Assembly: GCA_033439765.1 (NCBI GenBank)
Contig: JAULSN010000006.1
Coordinates: 2,728,001-2,792,000 of the forward strand
From: Lasiosphaeria ovina
Taxonomy: Eukaryota; Ascomycota; Sordariomycetes; Sordariales; Lasiosphaeriaceae
Direction of reading: 5' to 3'
Length of the DNA stretch: 64,000 nt
The position numbers and the translations under genes were made by a program. Under the pieces are notes generated by a model. It ran no database searches. It saw only the letters and a list, made by a program, of their open reading frames with translations, and was not told where the DNA came from. Of this stretch, positions 21,260 through 33,639 are shown one piece after another. Every line of letters begins with the position of its first letter. The first letter of the stretch is position 1.

Positions 21260-24202
21260 GGTTTACGATTATAACTCGCCGAATTGAGGCAGAGAAAGCT
21301 ATCAAGTATATAGGAATAGTTAGCGTCAAACTTAATATACTAGACTTTCCTTATTCTAGATAACTAGATCCGGAAAATATCGAGCGTCTGAAAAGATTAT
21401 TCCGTACTAAAGGTGGTTATATTCCCGGCGAACTTACTAACCGTATACTAGCGATTATTCATAAGGGTTAGCTATAAGAATATCTAAGATTCTCTCGTAT
21501 AGCTTTAGAGCGACTGCGATCCGAGGGCGGTACTAGGGAGTATATAAAGCTCGAATTTCCACCAGGGATACGATTAGAAGGTCTCCAAGGACGATACCGA
21601 ATAAAAGTAGTAGAGGAGACTCTTAGAGGTCGAGATAAACGCTAGGTAGTCGACTTATTTCTTATAGGTAAGAATAACTCGAGCTTCTATAAATAATATC
21701 GCTTATAATATAAAGATATTACCCAAGAGCTGAAATCTTCCCTTATCGATAAATATACAAATAAGAGGAAACCTGACGATAGTAAGTTCTATTATAAAAT
21801 ACGCTTATATTAAGGTTATTTTGGGCAAGAGAACCCTTACTTTAAGAGGCGATAGTAGGCTCGCTTAGCCGCTATTTCGACGAATAAGAAGGATCGACTT
21901 GAACAACTCTTCGGCCATAAGAAATTCGCCCACGCATTTAACGCCTTCTAATATATCCCAGTTCTATATAGTAGTATAAGGATAAGCGTTTTTAACAAAA
22001 TTACCAGTATACGGTACCCTGAAGTACGTATAGCTAAAAAATATAACGAATTAGACGCTAATAGAGTTATAGGAGCATCTCTTATTTCTTAAGCATATTA
22101 AAGACTTCTAGTATAATAATATCTTTAATAAAAATATAGATATAATGCAGAAGCTCGACCTAAAGACTTTATAAGCCGTATAACTTACGGCACCTGGAGC
22201 ATATTAGGCTGACGTAGAAAGTCTCTACGGCCGTATTAAAGCTGGGGAGCTCTTCAGCGTTTTTAATAACTAGGAACGAGATGTAATCTAGGAAAGGCTT
22301 TGCTATACGTCGATAGACTATTTAGTCCCATCTTTATTCGTATTTTTTGAAAATTACAAATACTTGAAAGGCCTAGTAGATTATATGAGACGGCTAATAC
22401 GGCCGAGACGCGGCGAAACAATCCACGCTACTATAGACAATACCTTTCGAGATATAACTTAGACGGAAAATGAATGCTTACTATAAGTATCTAGATCAAC
22501 TTTCAAAAGTATCTCGGTCGATATAATAGGTCGGTTTCATACGATCTATAGGCAGCTATGGCTTTTCGTAATCCGAGAATATAAGGATATACTAGCTAAT
22601 TCTAACCCCAAGCTTGTAATACCAATTGGTAGTTAAGTTAATAAGAGTGTATTATTTGAATTTGCCTCACTAGCTCGTAAGCTAGGGGTTAAGTCCGAGG
22701 AGATTAGTAGTCTACTATAGCGGGACCCAGACCGGGAGATTGCCCGCCGGCTTCTAATAACGGCAAGGAAGCCAGACCTATATAAATACGAAGATCTCGA
22801 AACCCGTATCACATAAGTAGCTAATATCATCTCATCGGCAAAGATACTTCAAGACGGAGAGGGCGTCGAGAGTTTCGAAGTTAACGAGCGGCCGAGGTTG
22901 CCGAACCGACGTGGCATCCCTAACGAGATAGACTAGCGACGAGATAAATTATCCATATTTTTAAATAAGCTATACGCCCTAATGGAGAGGAATATGCACC
23001 TAATATCCTTTTTCATTTAGCGGTCGATATACCTTATATACTTTAGGAAAGGAATGGCCGAACTTTTCGAGAATAGTGGGGAGGATAGTGAAATGGTGCT
23101 CCTGTATTAGTTCCAAAGGTAACCTCAAGCTAATTGGGATGGGGGAATAACGGAATATTGGAGACTTAAAGAGTAATACCAGAATTTATAAGGAAGAGTT
23201 CAGAGCCTTGAAAGGGAGATTGTAGGAAAATAAGAGAGACTTAAAAATATTACTTTAGAGGGATAAATATTATAGGATAACCTTATATAGATAAAGCACG
23301 AAGAAGTAGAATAAAGGATTAGACTAAATAAGCTTATAGCCGAAGAACAAGTACGCGATATATATATCCGGCAATTATAAGAGACTCAAGAATCTCTAGA
23401 GATAGCCGACCAAATAGCCGGTAGTAGAATCCGTTAACTTATCAGAGTAGAAGAGGAACTACGAGCTAGAATTAAAATGCTTACTAGATAGGAGTCAGAG
23501 CGGGTATTATCCTTAGAATAAATTAGCATATAAGAATAAAGGCTCAAACTTACGGTCGAAGAGCTATTTTCTAAGGTTGAGTAACTCAAAGTTAATGAAA
23601 ATACTATCCAACTAAGGATTGAGCAGTATTTATCGACGGAACTCTATTATTAATCTATAGTTATAGAGCTTGCTAAGGAAAATGATTAGTTAACCAATTA
23701 GCTAGAAAAACTTAGGGTAGTGGTGGGCTAGCTTACTAAGGAGGAGGAGAATCGTAGACTAAGGATTGAGCGGTTAATATCTCAAGAACGAGAAGACCAG
23801 CCCGTTATTAACCGGCCAGGCACTATAAAAGAGGCTACTAGGCCAAATACACAGGTATGAATCTCAATAGCCTTTAGTGACTTAGCTAACTAGTATTAGT
23901 TAGTAAAATTCACATAGGGTGACAGAATTCGTATCAAATTTCTAACTAAACTTAACGAAGTACTTATGGACCCTTCAGATACTACTAAGCTTGAAAAAAT
24001 GGCTATGGAGTATATACGACAAAAGAGTGGTCTCTTTAATAGTGAGAACCGGGTACTAAATATTCATGGCCTCTTTAATAAATTAACCCGAAGTAGAGAA
24101 AGTGCTATTTATATTGTCCTAGGGTGGGAGATAGAGCGTAAGCGTAAAAATATAGAAGAGTACCGGGAGCCGGTTAAGAAATATATAACCGAAGAAGGAT
24201 AA
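21260..24202 (+). pseudogene. DUF3723 family protein pseudogene
   Basis: DUF3723 proteins are large fungal proteins of unknown function that recur as accessory cargo in Starship elements. The plus-strand frame starts near 21265 with LDFPYSR-stop-LDPENIERLKR. Next come KLEFPPGIRLEGLQGRYRIK, VVDLFLI, KSSLIDKYTNKRKPDDSKFY, and ENPYFKRR with two TAGs at Trp positions. RLEQLFGHKKFAHAFNAF follows. After a frame change near 22080 (indel or intron) it continues with APGAY-stop-ADVESLYGRIKAGELF and ERLCYTSIDYLVPSLFVFFE. The C-terminal third is a long Glu/Lys/Leu coiled coil (about 23150-23800). The end is the open frame 23966-24202, MDPSDTTKLEKMAMEYIR and onward. Tens of TAG/TAA codons interrupt it. 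Family assignment is from remembered block order. Confidence 0.7.
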
Positions 24203-25082
24203 CGCTACGGAAATTAAGTCTCTTACTGGCTTATACCTCAGAATTCCTGAATAGAATATAGTATATAATATAGAAAATGCCACTAATAGTACGAATAACG
24301 CCGAGATTAACCCATATACCCTTAAATAGAACTTCGCGCTTTTTTAATACTTACCAAGGACTCTAAAATACTAATAAACAAGCAATGCCACGCGGAAGTA
24401 ATGATTATTAAGAGGTTATATATCTTTAAATTTGTTGAGACGTTAGTAAGGGCTAGATTAAGGCCCCCGTCGCTCGAAACTTACAAACCTCGAAAATTTA
24501 TAGTAATATTACTAAGTTATAGGCTTGATTTCTGGGCCTCAAACCGGGACCGTCGGCATCTAAAAGGAGGTCTTCAGTATATTCTTTATTATTTCTATAG
24601 AGGCCATTTCTTATCCCTTATAGAGGCTAGCGAAATCGCCTTCCCCTCCTTCGAGCCCTGGGCAAGGTTCTTAGTACGGACTATCTACGCTTTTGGCGCC
24701 TATACTATGCGTTATATACCGCTCGGAGTCTCGGGTACGCCTGGTACTTTTCCCTCTACCAGGGACGCAATTTCGGAGACTCCTAGACATCGCGTATTCA
24801 AGAGAGTTAGAAGAGGAAAATAGTATATTCTATATCCTAATATATAGACTCTAGGAAATCATCTAAAGCGCTACTCAAACGATCCAATCCGAAGAGGCCT
24901 CTGTAGGCTTCCCTAGGAACCGTTATTATACCTTACTACTTAATAAGAAAAGATACCTATATCGTTTCTTAGCGTATCTTTATAGTAATGAGTATAGACT
25001 TAAGGTTATACAAATCCTCGGTATACTTCTTTACTTCGTCTACTATTACTTATCTAGTAATATTGGTTACCTTCTAATATAT
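24203..25082. other. Spacer with one unidentified open frame
   Basis: A 140-codon plus frame (24401-24823) is free of stops and basic (22 Arg by eye). It has ATG near the start and an Arg-rich end (RHRVFKRVRRGK). No domain is recognised. It could be a remnant exon or chance. The 3' part of the F-box gene may extend into 24930-25082. Confidence 0.35.
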
Positions 25083-26036
25083 CTAGTCAAATCGTAGATG
25101 CCCTAGCCCTATTCTAGGAGCTACGATTTCTATTCCGGAATTCCCGTATAAGGCAAGTCTCGTAAGGCGTCCTAGGCTACGGAGCCCAGCGCGCGTCAAG
25201 TCGTGGTTAATCCGCCAGTCGTCGCCTCTAAGATCGACTTCCTTAAGAGATATAAGTCGGCTTACGGCTTCGATTATCGACTCTAGTATAGTCGTTCCGA
25301 AGAGGCCTAGTAATTGGAGTTTGGCTAGAGGAAGAACTTCAACAACTCTCTCTAGGAGCTCTAGAGCAGCAGGACCGGTTACCCTAAAGCTCCTAAGCAA
25401 GGCCATATTCGCAAGCACCGCGAGGTATTCTTCAGCTACTAGAATTCCCAATACCTCGATTATTCCGACACACTAACGAAGAATAGGTAAGATAGAGCTA
25501 ACAAGTTCTTAACTATATATCCCGTTAGGCTCGATCTGGAGATGGCGTAGCTACCACGTACTCGATAGAGCAGGCAGGTACGCAGCTTACCTAACAGAAA
25601 TCTAAAGCTACTTAAGAGGTGACTGGATTTCACAGTTGGCGAGGGAGTACGGAGATACCCACTCCAATTATTCAAGCTCGGATACCCGAGCTAGGATTTC
25701 TCTAATCCAGGAGAGAAAGTCGAGGTGGGCCATACCGAGAGGCCCAAAAGGCAGGAGTTTGGCTTATAGGATACAACTACAGAGCCTGGCATTGTTTCTT
25801 CGCGAAAGTTACTAGCATTTCGCCCGAGATTTGGGGTTTATAGAGTCGAAGCAGATCGAGCGGAATCGAATTTGGCGTACTACCTCACAGGACGCTCGGT
25901 TCACGAGAGCTAGGCCTAATAGGTTTCCTTCGGCTTCGGCTACGAAAGCATAGATAATAGCCCATACCTCAGGAGGAAGTTGTTTGAGCCGTTCTTCCGG
26001 TAGCGCTCTGCCTATGGGTTCCGAAGAGACGCTCAT
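25083..26036 (-). pseudogene. F-box/LRR-like protein, lightly mutated
   Basis: F-box proteins are substrate adaptors of SCF ubiquitin ligases. The frame starts at an intact ATG (26036-26034). It encodes an N-terminal F-box-like segment: RLKQLPPEVWAIIYAFVAEA, then LALVNRASCEVVRQIRF. After a stop the same frame continues without indel for 318 codons to 25083. The distal part (from 25451) is open for 122 codons and Leu-rich, with repeats such as LLGLFGTTI, LISLKEVDLRG, LRSLGRLTRLALYG, as in LRR tails. Internal stops are TAG/TAA/TGA at a few positions, often where Trp or Gln would fit. It keeps more CA/TG than neighbouring genes. The end may lie beyond 25083, since that stop may also be a mutated codon. 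Confidence 0.6.
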
Positions 26037-26929
26037 TATTCGAAGATCTGGAGAAGAGGGAGTAACGTAAGGGGGGGCCGTAATAGCTATATATCGAACG
26101 GAACGAGGCGTGCAGAGCAGTCTTCGTACGCCTAGATTATCGGCGGCGGGGTCGCGAGGTTCAATCTCCTTTAAGCAGTGTAGGACGCACGGTGCAACGT
26201 CAAAAGCGGAAATGGTCCGCGCGGAGAATCTTGCCTAGGGCTCGAAGGAGGGGAAGGCGATTTTACTAGCCTTTGAGCCCATCTTTTCACTCGTAATGCC
26301 AGTATTTTATTCGTCTTTATGGGCCCGAATTCAGGGCAGATCTGGTTGTTACTAATTTTAGCCACCTGCCGTTCCATTACGCGGCCCAACAGACGGCTGG
26401 CACAGAAACTGCAGCTACACGCGTTTAATGACGTCAGGGACCCACCACTATTCAACACCAGGCAAGCAGCAAGCTCAATTTTAGCGTGCGCTGACCCGAG
26501 CAGTGGCTGTATTTGTTTTTTCAGGCCGAATGCAAAATTTCTTCAAGCTTCATAATTAGAGACGCTAACGCTGATATCCTAGTCCCTTATGTTTATACTG
26601 TATTTAAGTCTCACAAGAACCATCTCGTCTTACCAATACAAGCATTTAGAAATTCTAGCCTTACCACCAAACGTTCAAAGCGCGGCATGTCCAGCACGAC
26701 AAGGGCAAAGCGCAATACAACACCAACAGACGTAGGTCAGGTGATCTGTCCCGTGCTACAAGGATTACCGTCTGACGATGACCGGAGAGTTTGCCTCCGC
26801 ACTTCCCTTTGTAGTAGCCTATGAAGCACCACAGATCCTGACGTACCTTCCAACGTTGAAGAAAGCCGCTGCCTAGCTAAATATATCACATAAAATCTAA
26901 AGCTTATAATATACATCACTCTTACTCTT
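26037..26929. other. Island of near-normal composition, no recognised gene
   Basis: From about 26130 to 26900 CA and TG are frequent again. Several overlapping frames of 78-103 codons exist on both strands (for example 26171-26458 minus, 26513-26824 plus), but none shows a domain and they overlap each other. I call none of them. Confidence 0.4.
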
Positions 26930-27200
26930 TCATAGCTAAACTATTATCTCCCTATTATCTTCCTCTTAAACTTCTCTTTCCATTCTATCTCATCTCATCA
27001 AGCTCCCCCATATCAAAAACTTCATCGTCATATATCTCACCTCATCAAACATCTCCATTATATCTCTTATCTCCGCAAACTCTTCCGTCTCGTCAAACAT
27101 CTCCTCCATCTTATCTCTCATCTCATCAAACTTCTCCTCCATCTCGTCTCTCATCGTATCCAATATTTAGGTCTCATCCTCTATCTCCATTCATAGAGGT
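26930..27200 (-). repeat. CATCTC-rich minisatellite with coiled-coil coding potential
   Basis: Repeats of about 33 bases (ATCTCATCAAACTTCTCC with variants) dominate. Read on the minus strand, two or three copies give an 11-residue unit MRDEMEEKFDE, an acidic amphipathic coiled-coil-like repeat, then decay into related variants. A TAG lies upstream in that frame. CA dinucleotides are kept here, unlike in the neighbouring DNA. Confidence 0.55.
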
Positions 27201-28861
27201 GTGGGGGGATGTTCTAATAGAATACTCTAAAATAAAACTAGTTGGGGAATTATCGTACACTTAATACTAACCAACTTCTCTAAATCTGGAAATTTTTCTC
27301 TAAACTAGTAATACTCGAGCTTACTAGACGGCTTATAATATATATTAACTAGTAACGAAAATAGTTCATATCTTATTACGGATTGGCATAGTGGCCGGAG
27401 AAGTATCTATTAGGGCTATAGAATAAGGGAAAGTTATTCTAGAGAGGGTGACGGAGTTTGATAGGGTTATATACTATACTATTATAGGCTATGCCTCGAG
27501 GTATAGTATAATATTCATTAAACGTATATGAAATATAAGAGGTCGGAAGTGTAGAGGATACGACTAAGGAGCTAATTAGGGGTATACGCCGAGGAAGATT
27601 AGCTAAGGAGGAGTCTATAGTAGACGAGTTCTAGAGCCGCATATCTGCTCAAGATATTACGTAAAGAAGAAAGGGGTAGTATTATATCGTTAAAGAAGTC
27701 TATTTCAGTATAGCTAGAACTTATACTTTTCTATTATTATATTTTATAGCTAAGTAAGAAGGGTAAGGCTTTTACTAAATACTCGCCAAACTAAGCTACC
27801 TAAATCAAGTATATCTTAGTCGCCTCTAAAGTTACTATTACTATAATATTCGTACTTTATAGAAGTAGTTCCAAGCTCTAGTCTTATCTTTAACTATCTT
27901 TCACTTAGCGTTAACTTTATCGAAGTACTTTAGGAGGTCTCGCTTATTTCGTTCCTCGATAGATATAGTAATTTTCGTTTTATTAGGTTAATATTCCAAT
28001 TTTGGTACTTTATTACCTACCTTAGCCGTTAGGGCCTACTTTAGGGGCTTGTCCTAGTACGCGTTGGTTACGAGACTTAGGTTCCTCTTCCACTACTACT
28101 ACTAGGTGAAGAAACACCTGAGGCCTTGGAGTACTATAATTAAGTTCAAGTTCATCGTTATTAAGAGTGGGCTCCCTAGTCGATAATCTACTTTTAGATA
28201 TATTCTAATAATAAATAGTTCAGGGAGAGTATGGAGTTCTCTACGGTTATATAAGAGCTGGGAAGGGGTCGCCTTGGATATCCTGGCGTAGTACCGACAT
28301 CCAGTCAATTACCTATCCACGACGAAGTACAGTACCCGGCAATAGCAAGGCTAGCGATACCGCTGACGTCGCTATACCGTATATATGTTCTGGGAGAGCG
28401 GAAAGGAGGCGGTTAGGACCTGGGTGCCTTAGAGCTTTGGAATATATAAATCCCCTTTCCTCCCCTTTCCTTCTATCCTTGCCTATTAAAAGGTAGTATT
28501 TATTCACTATCTACTTACTAAACGTTCATCCTTATTATCTATAGAACTCGGTCGGATTCCGACCGAAAGTTTTAGTAATAAGCTCTACGAACTAAACTTC
28601 ACCGTATCTATATCAGCCGCTTAAATACTGCTTTCTCTAAATAACGACCTGTTCGCTTAGAGACTATCTATAATCGGCTCTCAATATCTAAATACAAAGT
28701 GTCCCATATCCGTAATACCCGGGAGTTAGTCCCCTTTTTAGTAGAACTCACCGCTCATACCCGTACCTGAGTAAGAATTTCTGGAGACCATCTTCAGATC
28801 GGCATATCAAATACGAGACCAGAACGAAACGGTATAAAATACGCGCGCTTTACAAAAACAG
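27201..28861. other. 1.7-kb stretch without a supported gene
   Basis: 27230-28090 is TA-dense and stop-rich. 28100-28510 is closer to normal composition with two short minus frames (68 and 64 codons) that I do not credit. An inverted repeat CGGTCGG-ATT-CCGACCG lies at 28549-28565. Confidence 0.4.
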
Positions 28862-29735
28862 ATGGTTCATATAGCAGATACTATCGCTCTATAGACTATT
28901 TCGCCTATAGATACCCTACTAGACTTCTTAGATAGCGATAAAAACGCAAACTATCTTCTCTTCTCGTAACAAAACTTGAATTAGTTTAACGCTAATATAT
29001 CGCAAAGCTAATAGGCGTTCGACTCGATGCCTCTAGAATCGAGCTTATTCAATAACTACCTAGGTAGCTCCTAACTCTTAACGAGCTTCCAAATATTATA
29101 GTAGTACCTATTCATTACTAAGTTATAATAGTAGGTTAATATATTATTACTAGATAGTAGGTCGCTAGTGATATTAAGAATAAGCTCTACCGATACTAAT
29201 ACCGTAGTCTCTACTAATAGCCCCTAAGGGTTAGTAGACGCTAGCGTAGATGGAGGTACTTATTATTCTTGTACGTACCGCGATTATACTAAGCGGTTTG
29301 AAATATTTATACTTTTAAAAAAGCATAAGAACGAGTATAAGAAATAAAGATACTAATAGAGAATTGGCCTTAACAAATCTCAAGAGTTAGAGAGCGCTAG
29401 CCCTAGTATAATCTTAAATATCCCGATAAGCCAGGATGGACCGTACAAATATAAATGAATTAACCCATTCACGGGAAAGCCTTATAATACAACTTTCTTA
29501 AGACTATATGACCTTATAAGGTACGAGCATACGATTCATAATAAGCGTAAGTAAGGAGCGCGATACGTCGTCTATAATAGGGAGAAGACCTTCAGCCGGG
29601 CGGACGCACTCACTCGATATTATCGTATATATCACCCTAATCGGGAGCTTCTAAGTGGAAAGCGTAGAGGTAGTAGAAAAGCAGATAAGGTATAGCCGAG
29701 AGATGGCTTATTAGGACTACTAGCTCTTTTAGTAA
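28862..29735 (+). pseudogene. C2H2 zinc-finger protein pseudogene
   Basis: The frame starts at ATG 28862 and stays in register with the zinc fingers, interrupted by about fifteen TAG/TAA codons. The N-terminal part includes FLDSDKNANYLLFS. Finger 1 (29270-29338) has C-x4-[Y]-x12-H-x3-[Y] spacing, where the second Cys and second His are now Tyr. Two further finger-like blocks follow: INPFTGKPYNTTFLRLYDLI then RYEHTIHNKRK, and YVVYNREKTFSRADALTR then YYRIYHP. They match a fungal multi-finger pattern (TFSRxDALTRHxRxxHP) with Cys/His replaced by Tyr. It would have been a DNA-binding nuclear protein. The 3' end is uncertain and an acidic open block in another frame (around 29790-29930) may be a later exon. 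Confidence 0.7.
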
Positions 29736-30879
29736 TAAAAGTAATCCTTTGGATATCGTAATTTGGTATATATAAACCTAAATAAGATAGCGTACCTTAG
29801 CGGAGATGAGATAGAATCTAGCGAAGATATTTACGAGTGCGTTTTGGTTAACCGTAACCCGTCGTAGTACTTTAGCGAGGCGGGCCCTTATAAGTTTGGG
29901 TAGCGACGAAGGACTCCTATTATTTCGATCACTTTTTTAGAAGTAGGAATTTAGAGAATATATAGCACATCGTTATCTATATATCAAGATAGTAGTAGGT
30001 TTCGTTAAGGGCTACTATACTTCTATTACTTATATTTATTCTACGGGCTATTTGGGGTACTTTAGAAGCCGGCGACGATAGACATTATGATCCTATGCCC
30101 AGTAGTAATATATTAAAAGAGCTATAGCTCTAATTTCTTCTTAGTTTGTTAACTCGGAGCTCGGATACTCTCTCTACTACTTACTTCATTATCTTTATTA
30201 CCACGGTTAGTTTATATATTACGTGGCTTTATAGACCAGGAATAATCGCAAGAAAGGCTACCCTAAGGGGGACACTATCTAACTTCTATATGCTACGGGT
30301 ATATAGAGTAAAATAATTTCTCCATCCGTATATTCCTAATTATAGTGGCCACGAACTCGAGTAGGCGCTAGTAACTTAGAATGAATGAGGCGGTTGCGAT
30401 ATAGTTCCTCCTTTATTTTTGAAATGCTAGAGGATTTTAAGCGCTTGTCTCTTAGGTTCCGAATCGGTCGGCCGCCGCCTCGGTCAGCAATTACGGCTTA
30501 GAAGCGGGTTCAGGACCTGCTCTCAAATCCCAAATCGCAATTCGAGTAAGCAGGTTTATCACATACACCCTACTAAGGATCCCTAAAATATAATAAACTC
30601 GCGCTATATAGCCACCTCATTATCGTAGTCCGACTTTAGTATAGCTAACTCTTTATAGCCCGTATAATCGACTCGTATTCCTAATAATCTACTAAAACGG
30701 TATATATATTTCACATATATCCCGCCGGCAGACACCTCTATATCGAAGTAAATTACCTTAATCTATATCCTTACTCGGCATAGTTTGGATATTGGTATTA
30801 AGTATTAATTACTCTTGCCTCTTTGACTTTTCTCCGGCTACGACATACCTAGGGTATTAGTATTCCCGACGCTACTAAA
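29736..30879. other. RIP-degraded spacer
   Basis: Stop-rich on both strands apart from a short acidic plus block near 29790-29930 that may belong to the zinc-finger gene. 30400-30560 is slightly less AT-rich. No gene is supported. Confidence 0.4.
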
Positions 30880-31400
30880 TAATATCGACTCCGTCTTCGA
30901 AGCCTTTATAATAAAGGCTATATTCGTTAGAACCCGGAAATGGAGCCGCGGCGATATAGGGGAATTGCGACTTAGGGTTAGTGTAAGTTCGATTAATCTG
31001 AATCTTTAATATTTTAGTAAGTATTATAGATTTCTTTTCAGGATTTAGTTGGCTTAATGCTTTTAGTCGGTGATGCTCCGGTAAGTTATTTATAGCTAAG
31101 GAGAGTTGAAACGTGTCCTTTCGTAGGGTATTAAGCCGCCGAATAGCTTTGTTCCAGGACGATATCTGAAAGTACTTATAGTTAAATACTCTCTTTCGGA
31201 AACTAATTTTCGTCTATTTCTTTATAGGCGACTTTCTCTTCAGCGATTCAGTCTCATCGGCTTCTTCTAATACGGGTTTACATAATAATATCTTGCAGAA
31301 CTTAAGATCTATATCGCACGTTATAAGCTACGTATACTTGGTTTTATTTTATTTAACGAAATCGGCCGCTAAATAATATAAATACTACCTTCTAAGTTGT
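30880..31400 (-). pseudogene. Unknown protein family, copy A (paralogue at 54.4-55.0 kb)
   Basis: A minus-strand frame with few stops reads EADETESLKRKSPIKK, later FQLSLAINNLPEHHRLKAL, then IILTKILKIQ, SQFPYIA, then FPGSNEYSLYYKGFEDGVD. The same order and spacing occurs in the minus-strand gene at 54445-55032 and just downstream of it (FKLTLALNDSPKRLRLKAL, IIRLILEIQ, SLFPSI, GFTNG). Two copies of one coding family in the window support this as a real former gene. I do not recognise the family. Start and end are approximate. Confidence 0.5.
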
Positions 31401-32995
31401 CCCAGAATAAGGCTACCGAGTGGGGGGCCGAAATGTTGGACAAAGTAACGAGCCTAGTTTCGGTCCTTATAACCTTATATAACTATTTATTATAAATACT
31501 AGTTTAAATATACTTTTTGTTCTATACTAAGAAAAACCATTATATCGACTCTTTTTTCAGTAATTGAGCCACTACCCAAAAGACGTATTGTTAAATTACT
31601 CGCCTGTACGGGCATACGCGTAGCTGTATTTTGGTAGAGTAATAAAAATGGACCCGGCGTATTGGAATTTAAAGAATATCTAGCTTGGATAATTTATCCC
31701 ATTTCTAGGCTCCTTAGCGCTATAGGTGGACGGATAGTGAACCTTATTCTGGGATTATAGCTCTGTGCCTTCGACTCTATTTATAAATTAATTATGTAGA
31801 TCGGGCGCTAGGAGTATCTATAAACTAGAATAAAGTGTCCGACTCCTAAGATTATATTACTTTACTTTAGCTAAACTCATAGTATTATAGGTATAGCTCG
31901 GACGTCTAGACTAGATCTTTACTAACTTCCTTAAGTATATAATATTTTCCCGGGTAGTATATGGTATATCTTAGTTCGATCCTTTTGCTACTACTAGTAA
32001 CCCCGCTTACAAATACGGGGAGTAGAATTCGGGTAATTAAGCCTCTCTTATTAAAGCCACTTAGCTTAAGATAATATTACAAGTATCGAACTCGAGTAGA
32101 CCATCTCTCGGTTGGATATAATTAAAAAAAAAAGTTAATATAAATAGCTGAAAGTTAAAGGTACTTGGGACTACGTTATTCTTCGTATAGTTCGCTACGT
32201 AGTAGAATTCTCTAGCGAATAGAATAAAAGCAAACTCTATCCTTCCTTCTAGTACTGAGGAATTATGAACTGGAATAAAACTCTCCCTTTAGGCGACGAA
32301 CCGAGGCCGCCTCAGCCTTTGATATAGCGGAAGTTCATTATAAATAGCGTTCGACCTAACCCCCTACGGAAACCTAAACGAACCTCTACTTATAAAGAGT
32401 AGATTAATATATTATAGCGGGAGAATAAAGAGTTACGTTAGTATATAATTAATTAAAAAAGATACGAAGTAGAGTAGGATCGAATTATAGGGGTCTTATA
32501 ATAATAGAACGCTAGTTATATACGAAACTTTTATTAATAAGACGACTTCGTTCGGTAGTTCGTAAACGCTATAAGCGTAGTACTAGATGAACTACGAGAT
32601 AATAGGCAATAACTAGCTGCCGATACGTCTATAAATAAAAAGAATATCCCTATAAAAACTAATGAAATTAACGAGATAATAAATATATATAACTAGATAG
32701 AGCTATAGAGACGTGTATTTTAACTTGCTATTCGGCTATATATGAGAGGGCAGCTTTAAGTTGATTTTGATTTACTACTCGTATAAATATATAGACTAAT
32801 AGCGTTAGATTATAAGAAGTAGGTGTTACCCAGGAGATAAGATGGACTCGTAATGACTTTAATTCCAAGGAGTAATAATCTCGTAATATAAATCTCTAGC
32901 CCCCTTCCTTCCTATTTTGGCCCCTCTACTTCCTTTTTCTATCCTTCCTCCTTCTTCTTAATTCTATCTCCTTGGGGTTCAATCGAAGGCCCAAC
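31401..32995. other. Degraded stretch, one possible small remnant
   Basis: Around 32310-32650 a plus frame gives a Glu/Arg/Asn-rich, helix-prone stretch (FVNAISVVLDELRDNRQ) broken by TAG codons; unidentified. The remainder is stop-rich. Confidence 0.35.
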
Positions 32996-33215
32996 TAATT
33001 GCGTAACGCCCTCGCTATTACTTTATAATGGTCCTTTTACTTAGACCGATTACGTGACGCTCTCGTTATTGCTTTACGATACTCCTTAGCTTAGGCCCGA
33101 GATGCCCCTTGGCTTAGACCCTGAGATGATAATGTCGGTTGGTTATCCTACCGATTACACGACGCTCTCGTCACTACTTCGCGATACTCCCTGGCTCAGA
33201 CCTGAGATGCTCCTC
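32996..33215. repeat. Imperfect direct repeats around CGACGCTCTCGTTATT
   Basis: Three diverged copies share TTACGTGACGCTCTCGTT, then CTTTACGATACTCC, then AGCTTAGGCCCGAGATG, with GGTTATCCTACCGAT or a relative before two of them. The third copy is the least mutated (CA/TG retained), the first the most. A 75-codon plus frame (33102-33329) over the third copy is not credited. Confidence 0.6.
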
Positions 33216-33639
33216 AGGGGGTTTATCTTCCCCAGACCCTACCAATCTACATGGTGCCCTAATATAGATTCAGTGTGGGAGACAATTGACTCAAGGTCGG
33301 TAACAAGCTGCTTGGTATTATTAATGTAGAATAAAAGGATAGGCCTCTAAATATAATTTAGGGTATAAAGGTCCACACTCTTAGTCTGAACTCGTAGGGC
33401 TGGTTCGTAGGCACTTGGCCCGTTTTCTAGATGCTACGGCGAGGAGGGCTAATAGAACTCCATTAAGCCTGGGAAGGACTGAAAGTAAAAAGCGGGGGTT
33501 ACCAAATCTGGTCATATGATTTAATAAGTGCGAAAAATGTGTTTAACGGCCAGTCTCGTAAGCTAAAGAAAATTGGTGGGTTTCCTTATTATACTGGAGC
33601 CCCTTGCTACTACTTGCCGCAATCCGGTAGCCAAGGTAC
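33216..33639. other. Spacer, partly unmutated
   Basis: CA/TG are retained to about 33330, then decline. No gene recognised. Confidence 0.4.
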
